In this document: one piece after another, positions 13,082 to 24,685 of the stretch
Layout of the letters: each line of letters starts with the position of its first letter
Numbering within the stretch: the stretch's first letter is position 1
Translations under genes and position numbers: made by a program
The notes under the pieces: generated by a model
Told to the model about the DNA's origin: nothing
Database searches by the model: none
The model's input: only the letters and a program-made list of their open reading frames with translations
From: Chlorocebus sabaeus
Lineage: Eukaryota; Chordata; Mammalia; Primates; Cercopithecidae
Assembly (NCBI RefSeq): GCF_047675955.1
Contig: NC_132910.1
Location: 93,398,923-93,462,922, forward strand
DNA: 64,000 nucleotides
Direction of reading: 5' to 3'

Positions 13082-13640
13082 TTTATTAGGTCATTGATTT
13101 GCAAATACATTTACCTGTAACCAACAAACTTATTAAATGACCATATTAGGTCTTTATTTACCAAGGTGTCTTGGGCTGTCTAGATATTTCAATCATATCA
13201 GAGAAATAATTTTGTGTACTACCTCCCAAACTTTAAATAATTTTCTCATTGTCTTTCCTACAGAGTCCAAGAAAATATTGGATAATAATGATGATAGTGG
13301 TTAACTTAGTGTCTAGCAGAAATAATTTTAGTATTTAATTGTTTAGAATATTTATATTCCCTTTTAAGGACCTATTTTTTTTATATTCTTATATTTCTCT
13401 TTTTCTAGTAAGTGTGGCCATGAGATTTATTAAATGCCTCTTAGCAATGAGTTTTCTCCTTTAGTTATTAACAAAATGGATTGTGTTGATAGATGTACTG
13501 ATATTAAGCCACTCTTGCTTTCCTGAATTAAACATTACTTGGTCCCAGTATAATTTTTTTCATAGATTAATCATACTGAATACTGTTAAATTTATAATCT
13601 TTGCACCTATGTTTTTAATTGAAATTTACTTACAGCTTTA

Positions 13641-14677
13641 AAAAAAAAAAAACATGAATCAGGTTTTGGTATTAAACCTACCTAGTCTTAATAAAATACA
13701 CTTCAGAAGCTTTCTTTTTTTCCCAATATAGTCACAGTCATACTGCTTATGTACCAGTGTTTCACAGATTTCTATTACAATACTCATGAAAGGTGCTTGA
13801 AGGAAATTACTGCTTACCACCTAGGCTATGAGGCTGTGGGTCAAATGTAACTGCCTAAATTTCTACTTCCTTATGATGTGTTTCCCAGCATCTTCTGAGC
13901 AGACATCCATCAAAACAGATTAATGTGGACATGTCAAAATTCCAATCTGTGGACACAATAGGCTCAAACTAGATCTGCCTTGCAACTCACTCAACCACTC
14001 TTCTCAATAGTATCCCATGATGTTTAAAAATGAAACTGCTCACTATTCAAACACTGAGAAGAGAAAAAAAGTCATATTTTTACCAGAAAAAAATATCTAT
14101 TGTTTTTGGACATGTGTAGTAATAGTTCAGAAATATAAGCTACAAGGATAATCATTAATATTTGTAACAGTGGTTGCACAGGCAGGAGGAAAAGGAGAGG
14201 AGATTGAGAAGGGGAACATAGAGGACCTTGACTTTATGATTTTTTTGCTTTGAATAATATCTGGGTGGGGGGAACGCAGGTGTGATCTTATTCATGTGAC
14301 CTCTCTGCATGTCCAGCTATTTCACAAGAAAACTGTTCTGTGTCTCATTATGTTATCATCGTGCAGCTGTCAAGAAGCTCATGCGATGTCTTGCACTTTG
14401 CCAACCATCCCACAGACATTTGAACAGGTGTCTGAGCAAGTTGTCTCAAGTTTTCTCAGCTCTGAGGACCTCAAGACCCACCTATACTCAAATTCTGGAT
14501 AAGCTGGCCATCTTGGGAAGAAAAGTGTGATCAGTAAGTTTCCAATCTGACATAACTTCTAAAAATGTTCAAGAATTCAAGTACGTGTCGGTTAAGACAA
14601 AAGAAATACCTTAGAAAAAAAACAAGTATTAACTCAATTAGTTTTTAACAGCTTCATTAAATTACATTCTAATGAAT
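13641..14677. other. INPP4B intron, nothing recognised
   Basis: Short overlapping ORFs at 14296-14530 show no domain or splice support. Confidence 0.55.
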
Positions 14678-15049
14678 TACAGTCATGCATTGCATAATGA
14701 TGGGGATAGGCTCTGAGAAATGTGTCATTAGGAGATTTTGTCATTGTGTGAACTTTGTAGAGTGTACTTACACAAACCTAGATAGTACTGCCTACTACAC
14801 ACTTAGGCTGTATGAAATAACCTATTGCCCCTTGGCTGCAAACCTGTACAGCATGTGACTGTATTGAGTACTGCAGGCAGTTGTAACACAATGGTAAGTA
14901 TTTGTACATCTAAACATATATAAACACAGAAAAGATACAGTACACCTATAGCACTAGAGTCTTACAGGATCACCATTGATCTTATGGAATCACCATTGTA
15001 GATGCAGTCCATCATTGATCAAAACATCATTATGCAGTGCACGACTATA
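14678..15049 (+). mobile_element. MER2 (Tigger-type non-autonomous DNA transposon), complete
   Basis: The element spans 14680-15047, with terminal inverted repeats (CAGTCATGCATTGCATAATG at the left, CATTATGCAGTGCACGACTA at the right) flanked by TA on both sides (14678-14679 and 15048-15049), as Tc1/mariner insertion requires. Internal blocks such as GTGTACTTACACAAACCTAG and TTGTAACACAATGGTAAGTA match MER2 as I know it. Confidence 0.85.
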
Positions 15050-15074
15050 TATCTTTTGATTATAATGCCCTAAT

Positions 15075-15775
15075 GCCCTTTAATTTATTTTTATTTAACT
15101 TTTAAGTTCAGGGGTTACATGTGCAGGTTTGCTATATAGTTAAACTTGTGTCATGGGGGTCTGTTGTACAGATTATTTTGTCACCCAGGTATTAAGCCTA
15201 GTACCCAATAGTTATTTTTTCTGATCCTCTCCCTCTTCCCACCCTTGACCATGCAGTATTTGGTTTTCTGTTCCTGTGTTAGTTTACTAAGGATAATGGC
15301 CTCCAGCTACACACAAGTTCCTGCAAAGGACATGGTCTCATTCTTTCTATGGCTGCATAATATTCCATGGTGTATAAGTATCACATTTTCTTTATCCAGT
15401 GCATGGTTGATGTGCATTTAAGTTGATTCCATGTCTTTGCTATTGTGAATAGTGCTGCAATGAACACATGCATGCATGTGTTCTTATGATATAACAATTT
15501 ATATTTCTTTGGGTATATACACAGTAACAGGATTGTTGGCTCGAATGGTATTTGTCTTTAGATCTTGAGGAATCACCACACTGTCCTCCACAATGGTTGA
15601 ACTAAGTTACACTCCCACTAACAGTGTGTAAGTGTTCTTTTTTCTCTGCAACTTTGCCAGCATCTGTTGTTTTTGACTTTTCAATTATAGCCATTCTGAC
15701 TGGTGTGAGATGGTATCTCATTGTGATTTTGATTTGTATTCTCTAATGATCAGTGATATTGAGCTTTAAAAGAAA
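15075..15775 (-). mobile_element. L1 3' end (L1PB / old L1PA class)
   Basis: The reverse-oriented 3' UTR begins TTTTAAGTTCAGGGGTTACA and continues through GTTTACTAAGGATAATGGCC, GGCTGCATAATATTCCATGG and ATTCTGACTGGTGTGAGATG. It is 5'-truncated at about 15775. Confidence 0.85.
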
Positions 15776-16180
15776 AGAGCCATTCTTGAGTGTTCAGTGG
15801 AGGTAGAACTCAGTATGAACTCCGGCCAGCATTCCATTACAGAAAAACAGGGTAGTGTATGCTTCTGTATCTAGTGATTATTTATAATAACTTGTTCACC
15901 CCTGAATACAGAATAGGAAGTGGTCTTACTGAACCATTATATTTAATTGAAAAAGAGAAAACTAATTCTGGATATTGTCATTTTAAGCTACATTAAGCAA
16001 TTTTTCTGTAGTTTACACATTTGTAGACATGTAAGTGTGAAAGTACTAAAACTACAATTCTGTTTGCCTTCATAAAATAAGAATGAGATACCTCTCAGTT
16101 AAGCATCCATTGCCACAGCCAAGATATTTTATTTGTGTATTTTTTTATTTATTGACTTTTGAAAATAAATTATGTTCTTA
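15776..16180. other. INPP4B intron, nothing recognised
   Basis: Short stretch between two L1 pieces with no identifiable content. Confidence 0.5.
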
Positions 16181-16783
16181 TTTTAAAATTTTACTGTTAA
16201 TTGACAAATAACTATGTACTACTATGTGATGTTTTGATATATGTTCACATTGTGGAATAATTAAATCAAGATAATTAACAAATAATCATCTCACACAGTT
16301 GTTACTTTTTTGTAGTGAGAATATTTAAAATCTTCTCTTTTAGCAATTTTGAAATATACCATGCATTATTACTAATGATAGTCACTAAGACTTATCCCTT
16401 TGATCAGCATCTCCCCTTCTCTGCACTTTCTTCCCCCAGTGTCTGAAAAACACTATCTTCTCTGCTTCTATGAGTTCAACTTTTTAAAATTCTGCATATA
16501 AGTGAGACCATGCAGTATGTGTCTTTCTGTGCCTGCCTTATTTAACATAATATATTCCAGGTTCATCCTTGTTGTCACAGATGACAATTTTCTTTTTTAG
16601 AGATGAATACTATTCCATTGTGTACATACACCACATTTATTTTATCCATTCATCCATTGATGAACTGTTAGGTTGCTACCATATCTAAGCTATTGTGAAT
16701 AATCTATTGTGATAATGCTACAATGAGCATGGGAGTACAGATACTTCCTCAATATACTGGTTTTAATTTCTTTGTATATATAC
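16180..16783 (-). mobile_element. L1MA, 3' portion (split by the retrovirus)
   Basis: Reverse-oriented L1MA 3' UTR and ORF2 end. It breaks at TTGTATATATAC (16783) and resumes after the provirus at 24686 with ATACCCAGAAGTGGG, restoring a normal L1 reading. Confidence 0.9.
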
Positions 16784-17210
16784 TATTAAAGCAAACTAAC
16801 TATGGCCTGAGAAGGACTACATGCTTCTATATTTGAGTCCTTGTGGATGAACTGCCACCTAACTTAATAGGTAGACAGGACCGAAAACCTAACTTAGGAA
16901 TATGCACCTTTAACAACAGTTGAGTCTTGGCCAATCCCAGCAGCCACTTCAACCACTTAAACACTGCTGAGTGTTCAAACCATGCTCAAATGAGGCAAAT
17001 GCCTAGCTGTAACTAATTCAGCTGTTTCTGTACCTCACTTCCGATATCTCTATGCCATGTCCCTTTTTTTGTCTATAAATCCTTTTCCACCACGTGGCTG
17101 CACTGGCATCTCTGAATCTATGTGATTCCAGGGGCTGCCCGATTCGTGAATCATTCCTTGCTCAATTAAACTCCTTTAAATTTAATTCAGCTGAAGTTTT
17201 TCTTTTAATA
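16784..17210 (+). repeat. 5' LTR of the class I ERV
   Basis: 427 bases. It begins TATTAAAGCAAAC (the usual TG start is mutated to TA) and ends CTTTTAATA (CA changed to TA). A TATA-like TCTATAAAT is at about 17072-17080 and an ATTAAA polyadenylation-type signal at about 17165. Confidence 0.9.
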
Positions 17211-17212
17211 GA

Positions 17213-17230
17213 TGGTGTCAGAAGTGGAGT
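17213..17230 (+). other. ERV primer binding site, leucine-tRNA-like
   Basis: TGGTGTCAGAAGTGGAGT starts two bases after the LTR. TGGTGTCAGAAGTGG matches the 3' end of a leucine tRNA as I recall it; not checked against a tRNA set. Confidence 0.6.
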
Positions 17231-19321
17231 CTGAGTAGACCTCCTAACGACCCCCAGGAGCACTGAGTGAACAAGCAAGGTACCTACTGGACCCACTTGT
17301 ATCCACTGATCTCTCAGGGCAGCTGGGGATCGTGGGTAAGTTCTCTCTTGGATTTTAGAGCTCTACGGGTTTGTGTTTTGAGCTCTCTGAGTTTCTTTGC
17401 GCAAACTTCTGTTCCAAACCCAGTTTGGAAATCATGACAGAAAGTGGACTGGGTCCAGGATGGGATTTGATCTGGTAATCAACTGGCTTAGATCCAGTTA
17501 GAGGCCTACTACATCTGACTGGGTCAGAAAGAAACTGGTAGTAAATGGTAATATTGCAGTGGTTGTAAAAATTTGTCCATTAAAAATTCATGGGGATTTT
17601 TGTGTTCTACCCCTTTGTGTCATTTTTCTTGCATGCTTACGTAGGAAATCTCATTGGCTAAGTCATCAAGGGAACCTGAGAAAAAGCTAATATTTTAGGT
17701 AAAAATGGGGTCCTTAATTTATAAAAAACTGATTTCCTCTGGCATATACATTAGGCCCAGGAGGCAGCAAAGTCTTACAGAAAGGGCAAAATCTTACTAA
17801 CGATGAATTACAGTGGAACATTCCAAATGAACAACAATGCACTGAAGTGCATTTAAAAAAAGAAAAAAAGAAAGATTTTCTTTTGTGTTGTGGTTGGCCC
17901 TCAAGGTTATATAGTGTGGCATGCAGGGTTAGGTCACTAGGGCCACTCAGGGAAGAAACCTGATATGCCAACAAAAGGGTAAAAACCTGATATGCTAAAA
18001 GTTCTTACCAGTCACACTTCTAGCCTCTCTTTGTGCAAATCGATAGAATGAATGGTAAAAATCATGGTTTATATCCTCTGTTAAGTTTTGATTAATGGGA
18101 AAAAGGATTCATGAGGTAATGGTGAATCTGGTGTGCTTTGTGTGTCTTTCTGTATTGTTCTATCATAAAGAGGGGTACCTTAGGATAGAATGTAGGCCTA
18201 GGTCCCTATAAGCCCGCTGTTCAAGATGGCCCAGCAAACTGGTCAGTCATGTCCTTGGGAGCATGACACTGTAACCAAGCGGCAGTACTTTCTCTTGGTC
18301 TCTGCCATTTTACGACAGCAGCCCAGGTTCAATCCTGGCTTAGGGAATGAATACTATCTGGTTAATATCTGTGTGACTTTTATTATTGGTTGATTGCCTT
18401 CCCACTCCACGAACAACTTCCAAGTTCTCTTCTTAAATCTTCCTTTCTCTGAGCTACCTCTAAACATTCTAGATTTTATAAAAAGTGCTTACTACCTCTT
18501 TGAAAATATCTTGTATATGTGTGGTTAAGTTATAACCTTAGTTGAGGCTTGTTGGTTTCACCTGTGAGTTTAAAAATCAAGGAATATTGGCTGCTTGGCA
18601 CGGCTAAAGCTAGGCAATAAGAAATTTAAGAGCGTTTTTAAAGGACTGCTATGGTCAAAAGTCAGCTTACTTAGAAGTGGCTATCCAAGTGATAGGTATA
18701 TTTAAAAGGCCTTTGTTTTTCTCTTCTTGAATCTTGTTTTTCTGGAAAAAGGGTTTCTTTTTTTTCTTCTCAGTTGACGAAATTATTTTTCTCCATTTTG
18801 TCTTGCCACTCTTAATGCACACATGAGAGGCCCTAAGATAACTTCTAGTAGCCTGGGACTCCTTAGAAAAAACAGAGGAGGAGCCACAGAACCCGTTTTG
18901 GGAAAAACCTGTTTTCCCCATGGAACCCCAGGAATTGAAAGTGAATAGATCCCTCTCAAAGTTGAGTTATCTGATGTTTTTTGACTTTGGCAGGTATTAG
19001 AGATTGCTTCACATTTTGAGAGAGCTTTAATTTACTGTGCAATAAATAGGTAGAAAATATACTTTTAGGAATAGGCTAATTGAAAAATGGGCTGATTGGC
19101 TTTTGGCTGCCATGCAGTAAAATGCACAGTAAAAGAATTGCACTATCTTCTCCTTTTGGAGATCCAGGATACAATGTAAAAATGAGGCCCTCAATTTTGG
19201 AGATCTGTTTTGTCTTTCAGCTGTGCCTTATTATATTAGGCTGTAGAAACTGCATATCTTCCTAAGCCTGTGTTTCCAAGGACTCCACCCTAAAGCCAGT
19301 AATCCAATTAAGAAATTTAGA

Positions 19322-19631
19322 GGCCCATCGAAGTAGGTTTGTAATCCCACCTGTAATCTATAATCGCAGGATTTTGGGAGGCTAAGCGGGGCGGACACAA
19401 GGTCAGGATTTCAAGACCAGCCTGGCCAACATGGTGAAACCCCGTCTCTACTAAAAACACAAAAATTAGCCGGGCGTGGTGGCAGGTGTCTATAATCCCA
19501 GCTACTTGTGAGGCTGAGGCAGGAGAATTGCTTGAAGCTGGGAAGTGGAGATTGCAGTAAGCCAAGATCGCCCCACTGCACTCCAGCCTGTGTGACAGAG
19601 CAAGACTCTGTTTCAAAAAAAAAAAAAAAAA
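19322..19631 (+). mobile_element. AluS-type inside the ERV
   Basis: Full-length but diverged at its left end, with a 17-A tail. Flanks AGAAATTTAG and GGAAACTTAG are a likely, imperfect target duplication. Confidence 0.9.
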
Positions 19632-21616
19632 GGAAACTTAGAAACTGGTAAATGAACAATCTTAAAACTACTGGCTCTTCTTCTTTCTGTGCAGTTATAT
19701 ATGTGTCGTGTATATAATGTTTCTATAAAAGAGCTCTAATTAATTGGCTTAAAGAAAAATAAGCACTTAGATAAAATATTTTGAAAGAAAAATAAAAACT
19801 ATAATGCCTTTTAGTTCATGTGACTTTAGTAATGTTTTGGGAAATAAGTTTTAAAGATTGTTAGCAAAAGTAAGCCATTTGGTCTAAATTAGGCAGATCA
19901 GATATTAGGTTTGTTGAATGCCCTAAGATCATAAACTGCATCTTTGACTTTTGAAAATTGTTCAATTTACTTACTTTGGAGCCTTGGAGTCTAGACAAGG
20001 CATGAGGACATGTGAAGAGCCACATCCCTAACTATGCTGGAAAGAGTCAGACCTTATCTGCACCTAGTACATAATTAAAATAATTTGAGATTTTTCACCA
20101 AGATTAAAAATTGCTAAGAGTTACCATGATAACATGTAATTGAGACTACTGAAAACATAGTTTTACATGCAAGATGTCTGAGGAGAGTGAAATGTGTTTT
20201 TGGTAAAAGATTATAAAAAGGCATGGGGATGTAAATTTTTGCCTAGTTTAGAGGATGAAAGGATTGTTTTAAATTAGATAAGATAACGCTAAAAGTTTGA
20301 ACAAGTTGTGAAAGGTTTGTAAAAATCTTGTAAAAAGAAATCCTGTGTGGACACTGGGTAAAGTTACAGGGGTATTAAGTTTTTCTGTAAATTGAACATT
20401 GGAATAAAAGCAAAATAGACCTTTTTTAGAGCACTGATCTGCTCCTTCACAAGAATTATAAAGAATTATAAAATGTTTATGAGAATCTCACATTTTGGTC
20501 AAACTGATTAAGATTGATACATTTTATCTATAAGCTTTTATTAAAAATTGGGGATGCCATTAATAGTAGACTAATGCAAGGGTAAAATTTGGCTTTTTCT
20601 CTTGAACAAGATACTCATGTAGTATTAGAAGATAATAAAAATTTTGTTTGCTTCCTTTTGAATAAACTATCAGAAAAAGAAGGGAAAGTCAAGAATTTGG
20701 AAAGCTAAGTCTTCCCTCTATCAGTGAGTAAAGGTTTTTGCCATTTTAAAAATGTTTGAGTCATCATTTTGGCTAAATGAATGACTTATGGTAACCTGGA
20801 ATTCTGTTTCATAGTAGCAAGTGTTTTAAACCTTTAACATATTTGATAGGCTTCCCAAAATCACATTTCAGCTTCAAAATTATCTTTTCTGACTTATAAC
20901 TTTGAGATGCTACAGAGGGTTCCTGAAACATTCAAAAGAGAGGTAAACAGGATTATTTGACATGGTCAGATATATGGGAAGCACTGTCAAAACTAATATT
21001 TAATGTTCTCTGGGTTATATTTTAGTGTATGTCATCAATATCTTCCAAAATTGAATGGGATTTCTAAAATTCTAACATGTCTGAGTATATGCTATCGTAA
21101 TTATTGTTATTAAATTGTTGTAGACCACAGAAATAACTGAATTGCCTTGTCAATTGTGTCTTTATGACCATTTAGAGTCATTTCTACAATTAATTGCATA
21201 ATGCTGATACAGTTTCCGAAAACTTCACAAGCGCGCAAAATCCTAGAATATGGTGTCTTTTAGGAGGTTCATGAAAGAATGGAAAGGACCCTGAAAATAC
21301 AGAATACAGGTTTCTAGTAACTTTAAATTCTTATTTGGACTGGTAAGAACTCCTGAAACTTTAATGCAAAGACTAACTGGTTTATAAAACTGCTAACCCA
21401 AGTAGAACAAAAATTATTTGAATACCAAGAAAATACTTTGCCAGATTTTCATACTAAATCAGGCAATACTAAAATTGTTTCGATATACAATTTGAATAAA
21501 CTCCATTGTCTAAGCCAAATTACCTATAATAACCCATCAGTTACCAGTGCTAGGCACCTAAATTGGAAAAACAACTGTTATTCAAGAGGACAAAGTCCAG
21601 TGTTAAATATGGACTC

Positions 21617-21929
21617 GGCTGGGCATGGTGGCTCATGCCTCTAATCCCAGCACTCTGGGAAGCCGAGGCGGGTGGATTACCTGAGGTCAGGAGTTCATGA
21701 CCAGCCTGGCCAACATGGCAAAACCCCATCTGTACTAAAAAACTACAAAAAATTAGCTGGGTGTGGTGGCTGGCCCATGTAATCCCAGCTACTTGGGAGG
21801 CTGAGGCAGGAGAATTGCTTGAACCCAGGAATCGGAGGTTGCAATGAGCTGAGAAGATGCCACTGCACTCCAGCCTGGGCCACAGAGCGAGACTCTGTCT
21901 CAAAACAAACACAAAACAAAAAGAAAAAA
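21617..21929 (+). mobile_element. AluS inside the ERV
   Basis: Full-length Alu with tail CAAAACAAACACAAAAC. No clear target duplication seen. Confidence 0.92.
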
Positions 21930-22000
21930 CACATACTCCTGGAGAACCAGGATGGCCAACTTATCCTTTGAGTCCTTAAAGCTGTTGTTATTAAAAGTTC

Positions 22001-22333
22001 TGCATTCCGGCTGGGCGCGGTGGCTCACGCCTGTAATCCCAGCACTTTGAGAGGCCAAGGCAGGCGGATCACGAGGTCAGGAGATCGAGACCATCCTGGC
22101 TAACATGGTGAAACCCCGTCTCTACTAAAAATACAAAAAAATTAGCCGGGCACGGTGGCGGGAGCCTGTAGTCCCAGCTACTTGGAGGCTGAGGCAGGAG
22201 AATGGCGTGAACCCAGGAGGCAGAGCTTGCAGTGAGCCGAAATCGCGCCACTGCACTCCAGCCTGGGTGACAAAGTGAGACTCCGTCTCAAAAAAAAAAA
22301 AAAAAGAAAAAAAAAAGGTTTGTATTGCATTCC
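22001..22333 (+). mobile_element. AluY inside the ERV
   Basis: Alu body 22009-22316 with A-rich tail. TGCATTCC occurs immediately before (22001-22008) and after (22326-22333) as the target duplication. Confidence 0.92.
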
Positions 22334-22693
22334 ATGACTCATCACAGAAAAAATAATCCAAATTGAATATATTGGTGTAGTGACTTATAAATTCCTACAA
22401 CAGTTTATAACCAATGTTTGGTTTGTCAACCCATATTCCTGAGAAAACAATCAAAGCTTCAGGTACATTTGGTTGCCTGTTGGGCCATTTAAACATTTTA
22501 TAAAGGGATTTTATTCAATTGTCATTTTCAATGCATGTTTTCTGATTGTATAAAAGCTTTCCCATGGTAGAGGGCTGATGTCATAAAAGTAAATTATTAT
22601 GCTACAGTATATTTTCAGCAGGAAAAGAAAGCTTTTTATGGTTCACCGAGGACAGTCAACCCCTTCACAATCTAGAACCCAAAGACCGAATCT

Positions 22694-22750
22694 TCTGAGA
22701 ATATCAGAGAAAGACTGCCTTTGACATCCACACTACAGCAAAACTGCAGG
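22694..22750 (+). repeat. Inverted repeat arm (partner 23597-23653)
   Basis: 57 bases whose reverse complement matches 23597-23653 at 54 positions by my count, without gaps. Confidence 0.93.
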
Positions 22751-23596
22751 ACTGTGAACCTTGGATTTATAATCTCACAACTGAGAACGGTCTCCACACT
22801 GTTGGCACTGTATACCCAATGGAACCCCTTTAGGTAAAGCTAACCAGGAAAGTTTCTTCCCAGAAAAAGATGGCATCCTTGATGTGAACAGTTTTTCCCA
22901 AGATCATGGATAAAGACTTCTACTATCATAAGACTCTTTGAATATCCATTCCTTGTTTATGCCTCTATGAACAACAGAAATGAAAAGGGGGTCTGTTATG
23001 TGCACTTATGGGCTATACTTTTATTTGTGAAAGATTTTGCAGCCAGCCTTATAAATGGATAACCTTATACTTTGATAAAGATGAAGGCCCAATATAGATG
23101 AGAAACTTTAATGGTACATATGTTGCCTCATAATCAGTCAGAAACAGAACATTGGTTCACTCCTCCTAACCCACATCATGAGTTAAAAAGAACATTGCCA
23201 GGAGGCTTTCACTCTTCTAGAAGGGCATCATTTGTTAGGTCTATTTTCCATGGTTGGAGTAAAAGAGGCAATGATTAGAAATGTATCCCTAACAACAGGC
23301 TCTATAGCAGATTCTAGTGTAAAGGCTATAGTTACACAACAGACTTTAAAGTCTCCTGTCAAAGTTATGCTAAATAATAGAGTTGGCTAAACAAAAAAGT
23401 ATCTGTGCAGCTGCTGACAATTATGACCTACGGAGAAAACATTGGGTATTATAGCAATTCAGTTGTAGGAGATTAACAAAAAGGCCACTAAGTTAAGCGA
23501 GTAGACTCTTTATCTACATCATTCTTTATTTGGTTTTAGGTGGTTTGTTTTTTGGGGACCCTGGGTAAGGAGCATACTCCAAACTCTTAGTATTAC

Positions 23597-23653
23597 CCTG
23601 AAGTTTTGCTGTAGTATGGATGTCAAAGGCAGTCTCTCTCTGATATTCTCAGA
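23597..23653 (-). repeat. Inverted repeat arm, probable templated insert
   Basis: Inverse copy of 22694-22750. It interrupts a hydrophobic env-like frame that rejoins if the insert is disregarded, and carries the same internal deletion junction as the partner, so it was probably copied from it. Confidence 0.85.
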
Positions 23654-23910
23654 TTATTATTCTCGATAGTTGTAAAAATAATCTCCCTGTATTCTCTCAA
23701 ATATTTCAAATGTTTATATGCACCCATCTCTAAAATGTCAAATGGTCTCTTTCCAACTGGAATGACAAGAGCTGAAAGAAATGTATGACCATGAAGACAT
23801 TTAACTTATGAATGACATGCCGAGGCTGAAAACCCCAAATGATGGTAACTGAGAGTGGTGCGAAGGCCCTGAGTTTTGGTCACACTCTCACCTAAGTGAA
23901 AACCTGACTA

Positions 23911-24265
23911 AAAAGGGGGAATTAAAAAAAAAATTATGGGAGGCCATTGTTTTGGACTGAACTCATGCACTAGGACCCAACAGACCAAACCAAACCAAAA
24001 TAGAGTCACTTATGCTAAATATAACATAATCAAACTAAGATTTTTAGGAGACACATAGAACCTAGAACAGACCAGGTTTGGTTTTTCTCCTGTAAACAGG
24101 ATGCTTCGGCACAACGAGTTACCCTCTATTCAAGTCCTTGTTCCTACCTTTGCAAAACTCACTGGTCTACTGTTTATGAGTGGGTTTACGATGGTAATCA
24201 TGACATTAATGACAAAAGTTTTGATCAATCTCTCAAAATTGAGAAAATGACCAAAAAGGAGGAAT
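23911..24265 (+). other. ERV 3' region with two polypurine-like tracts
   Basis: AAAAAGGGGGAATT near 23911 and AAAAAGGAGGAATT ending at 24265, directly before the 3' LTR. The second sits where a polypurine tract should be; the first is either an internal tract or a relic of a composite element. Confidence 0.55.
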
Positions 24266-24685
24266 TGTTAAAGCAAACTAAATATGGCCTGAGAAGAACT
24301 CTGTCCTTCTATATTTGAGTCTTTGTGGAGGAACTGCAACCTTACTTAATGGTCAAGATTGAAAACTTAGGAGTATGTGTCTGCAACAATAGCTGAGTCT
24401 TGGCCAATCCCAGCAGCCATACTTCAACCAATCATACACTGCTGAGTGTTCAAACTGTGTTCAAATAAAGCAAACGCCAATCTGCAACCAATCCAGTTGT
24501 TCCTGTACCTCACTTCCGATTTCTGTACACCACCTCCCTTTTCTTGTCTATAAACTTTTTTCCACCATATGGCTGCACTGGAATCTCTGAATCTGCTGTG
24601 ATTCTGGGGGCTGCCTGATTCTGAATCTTTCATTGCTCAATTAAACTCCTTTAAATTTAATTTGGCTGAAGTTTTTCTTTTAACA
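24266..24685 (+). repeat. 3' LTR of the class I ERV
   Basis: 420 bases from TGTTAAAGC to TTTTAACA, with intact TG...CA ends. TCTATAAAC is at about 24547 and CAATTAAA near 24640. Closer to a canonical LTR than the 5' copy. Confidence 0.9.

Larger units (their letters stand above)
11110..13640 (-). mobile_element. Old L1 (L1M class), split by an Alu
   Basis: The plus strand reads as the reverse complement of L1 ORF2/3' sequence: CACCATTATAAGCAATGCTC, CTGGATCAAAATGTACACTT, CAGCAATGTATGAGAGTATA, and, after the Alu at 12774-13040, continuing L1 to about 13640. Heavily mutated, with no ORF left. It lies in the same orientation as INPP4B. Confidence 0.8.
17231..22649 (+). pseudogene. ERV leader and decayed gag/pol interior
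   Basis: Retroviral interior with no surviving frame. I could not place gag or protease/RT motifs with confidence, so much of this may be deleted or mutated past recognition. Interrupted by Alus at 19322-19631, 21617-21929 and 22009-22325. Confidence 0.5.
22650..23720 (+). pseudogene. Decayed ERV pol end and env remnant
   Basis: About 22650-22830 resembles the C-terminal end of a gammaretrovirus-like integrase with an internal deletion. About 23250-23690 resembles the transmembrane subunit of a class I env, missing part of the ectodomain. Both carry stop codons. The putative membrane-spanning segment near 23590-23660 is split by a 57-base insert that is an inverted copy of 22694-22750. Identification is by general resemblance and unverified. 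Confidence 0.5.
16784..24685 (+). mobile_element. Class I endogenous retrovirus, two-LTR provirus, non-coding
   Basis: Two related LTRs (16784-17210 and 24266-24685) enclose about 7 kb. The 4-bp target duplication ATAC (16780-16783 and 24686-24689), TG...CA termini and a tRNA-like primer site place it in the ERV1 class. The interior carries three Alus and shows no ORF of useful length; traces resembling the end of pol and the transmembrane part of env are visible at about 22650-23700, full of stops and deletions. LTRs differ at many sites and by several indels, so the insertion is old. Transcriptional orientation is opposite to INPP4B. I do not assign a family name. Confidence 0.9.

Noticed and set aside
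14296..14530. Two overlapping plus-strand ORFs with Cys/His-rich peptides
   Set aside because: No motif spacing for a zinc finger, no flanking splice sites, no start context; chance ORFs.
18225..18345. Possible tRNA-like segment with GGTTCAATCC
   Set aside because: No cloverleaf can be drawn around it; it lies in the ERV leader/interior.
16784..24685. Provirus as a source of functional viral protein
   Set aside because: No frame of useful length survives; pol and env traces carry stops, deletions and an inverted insert.
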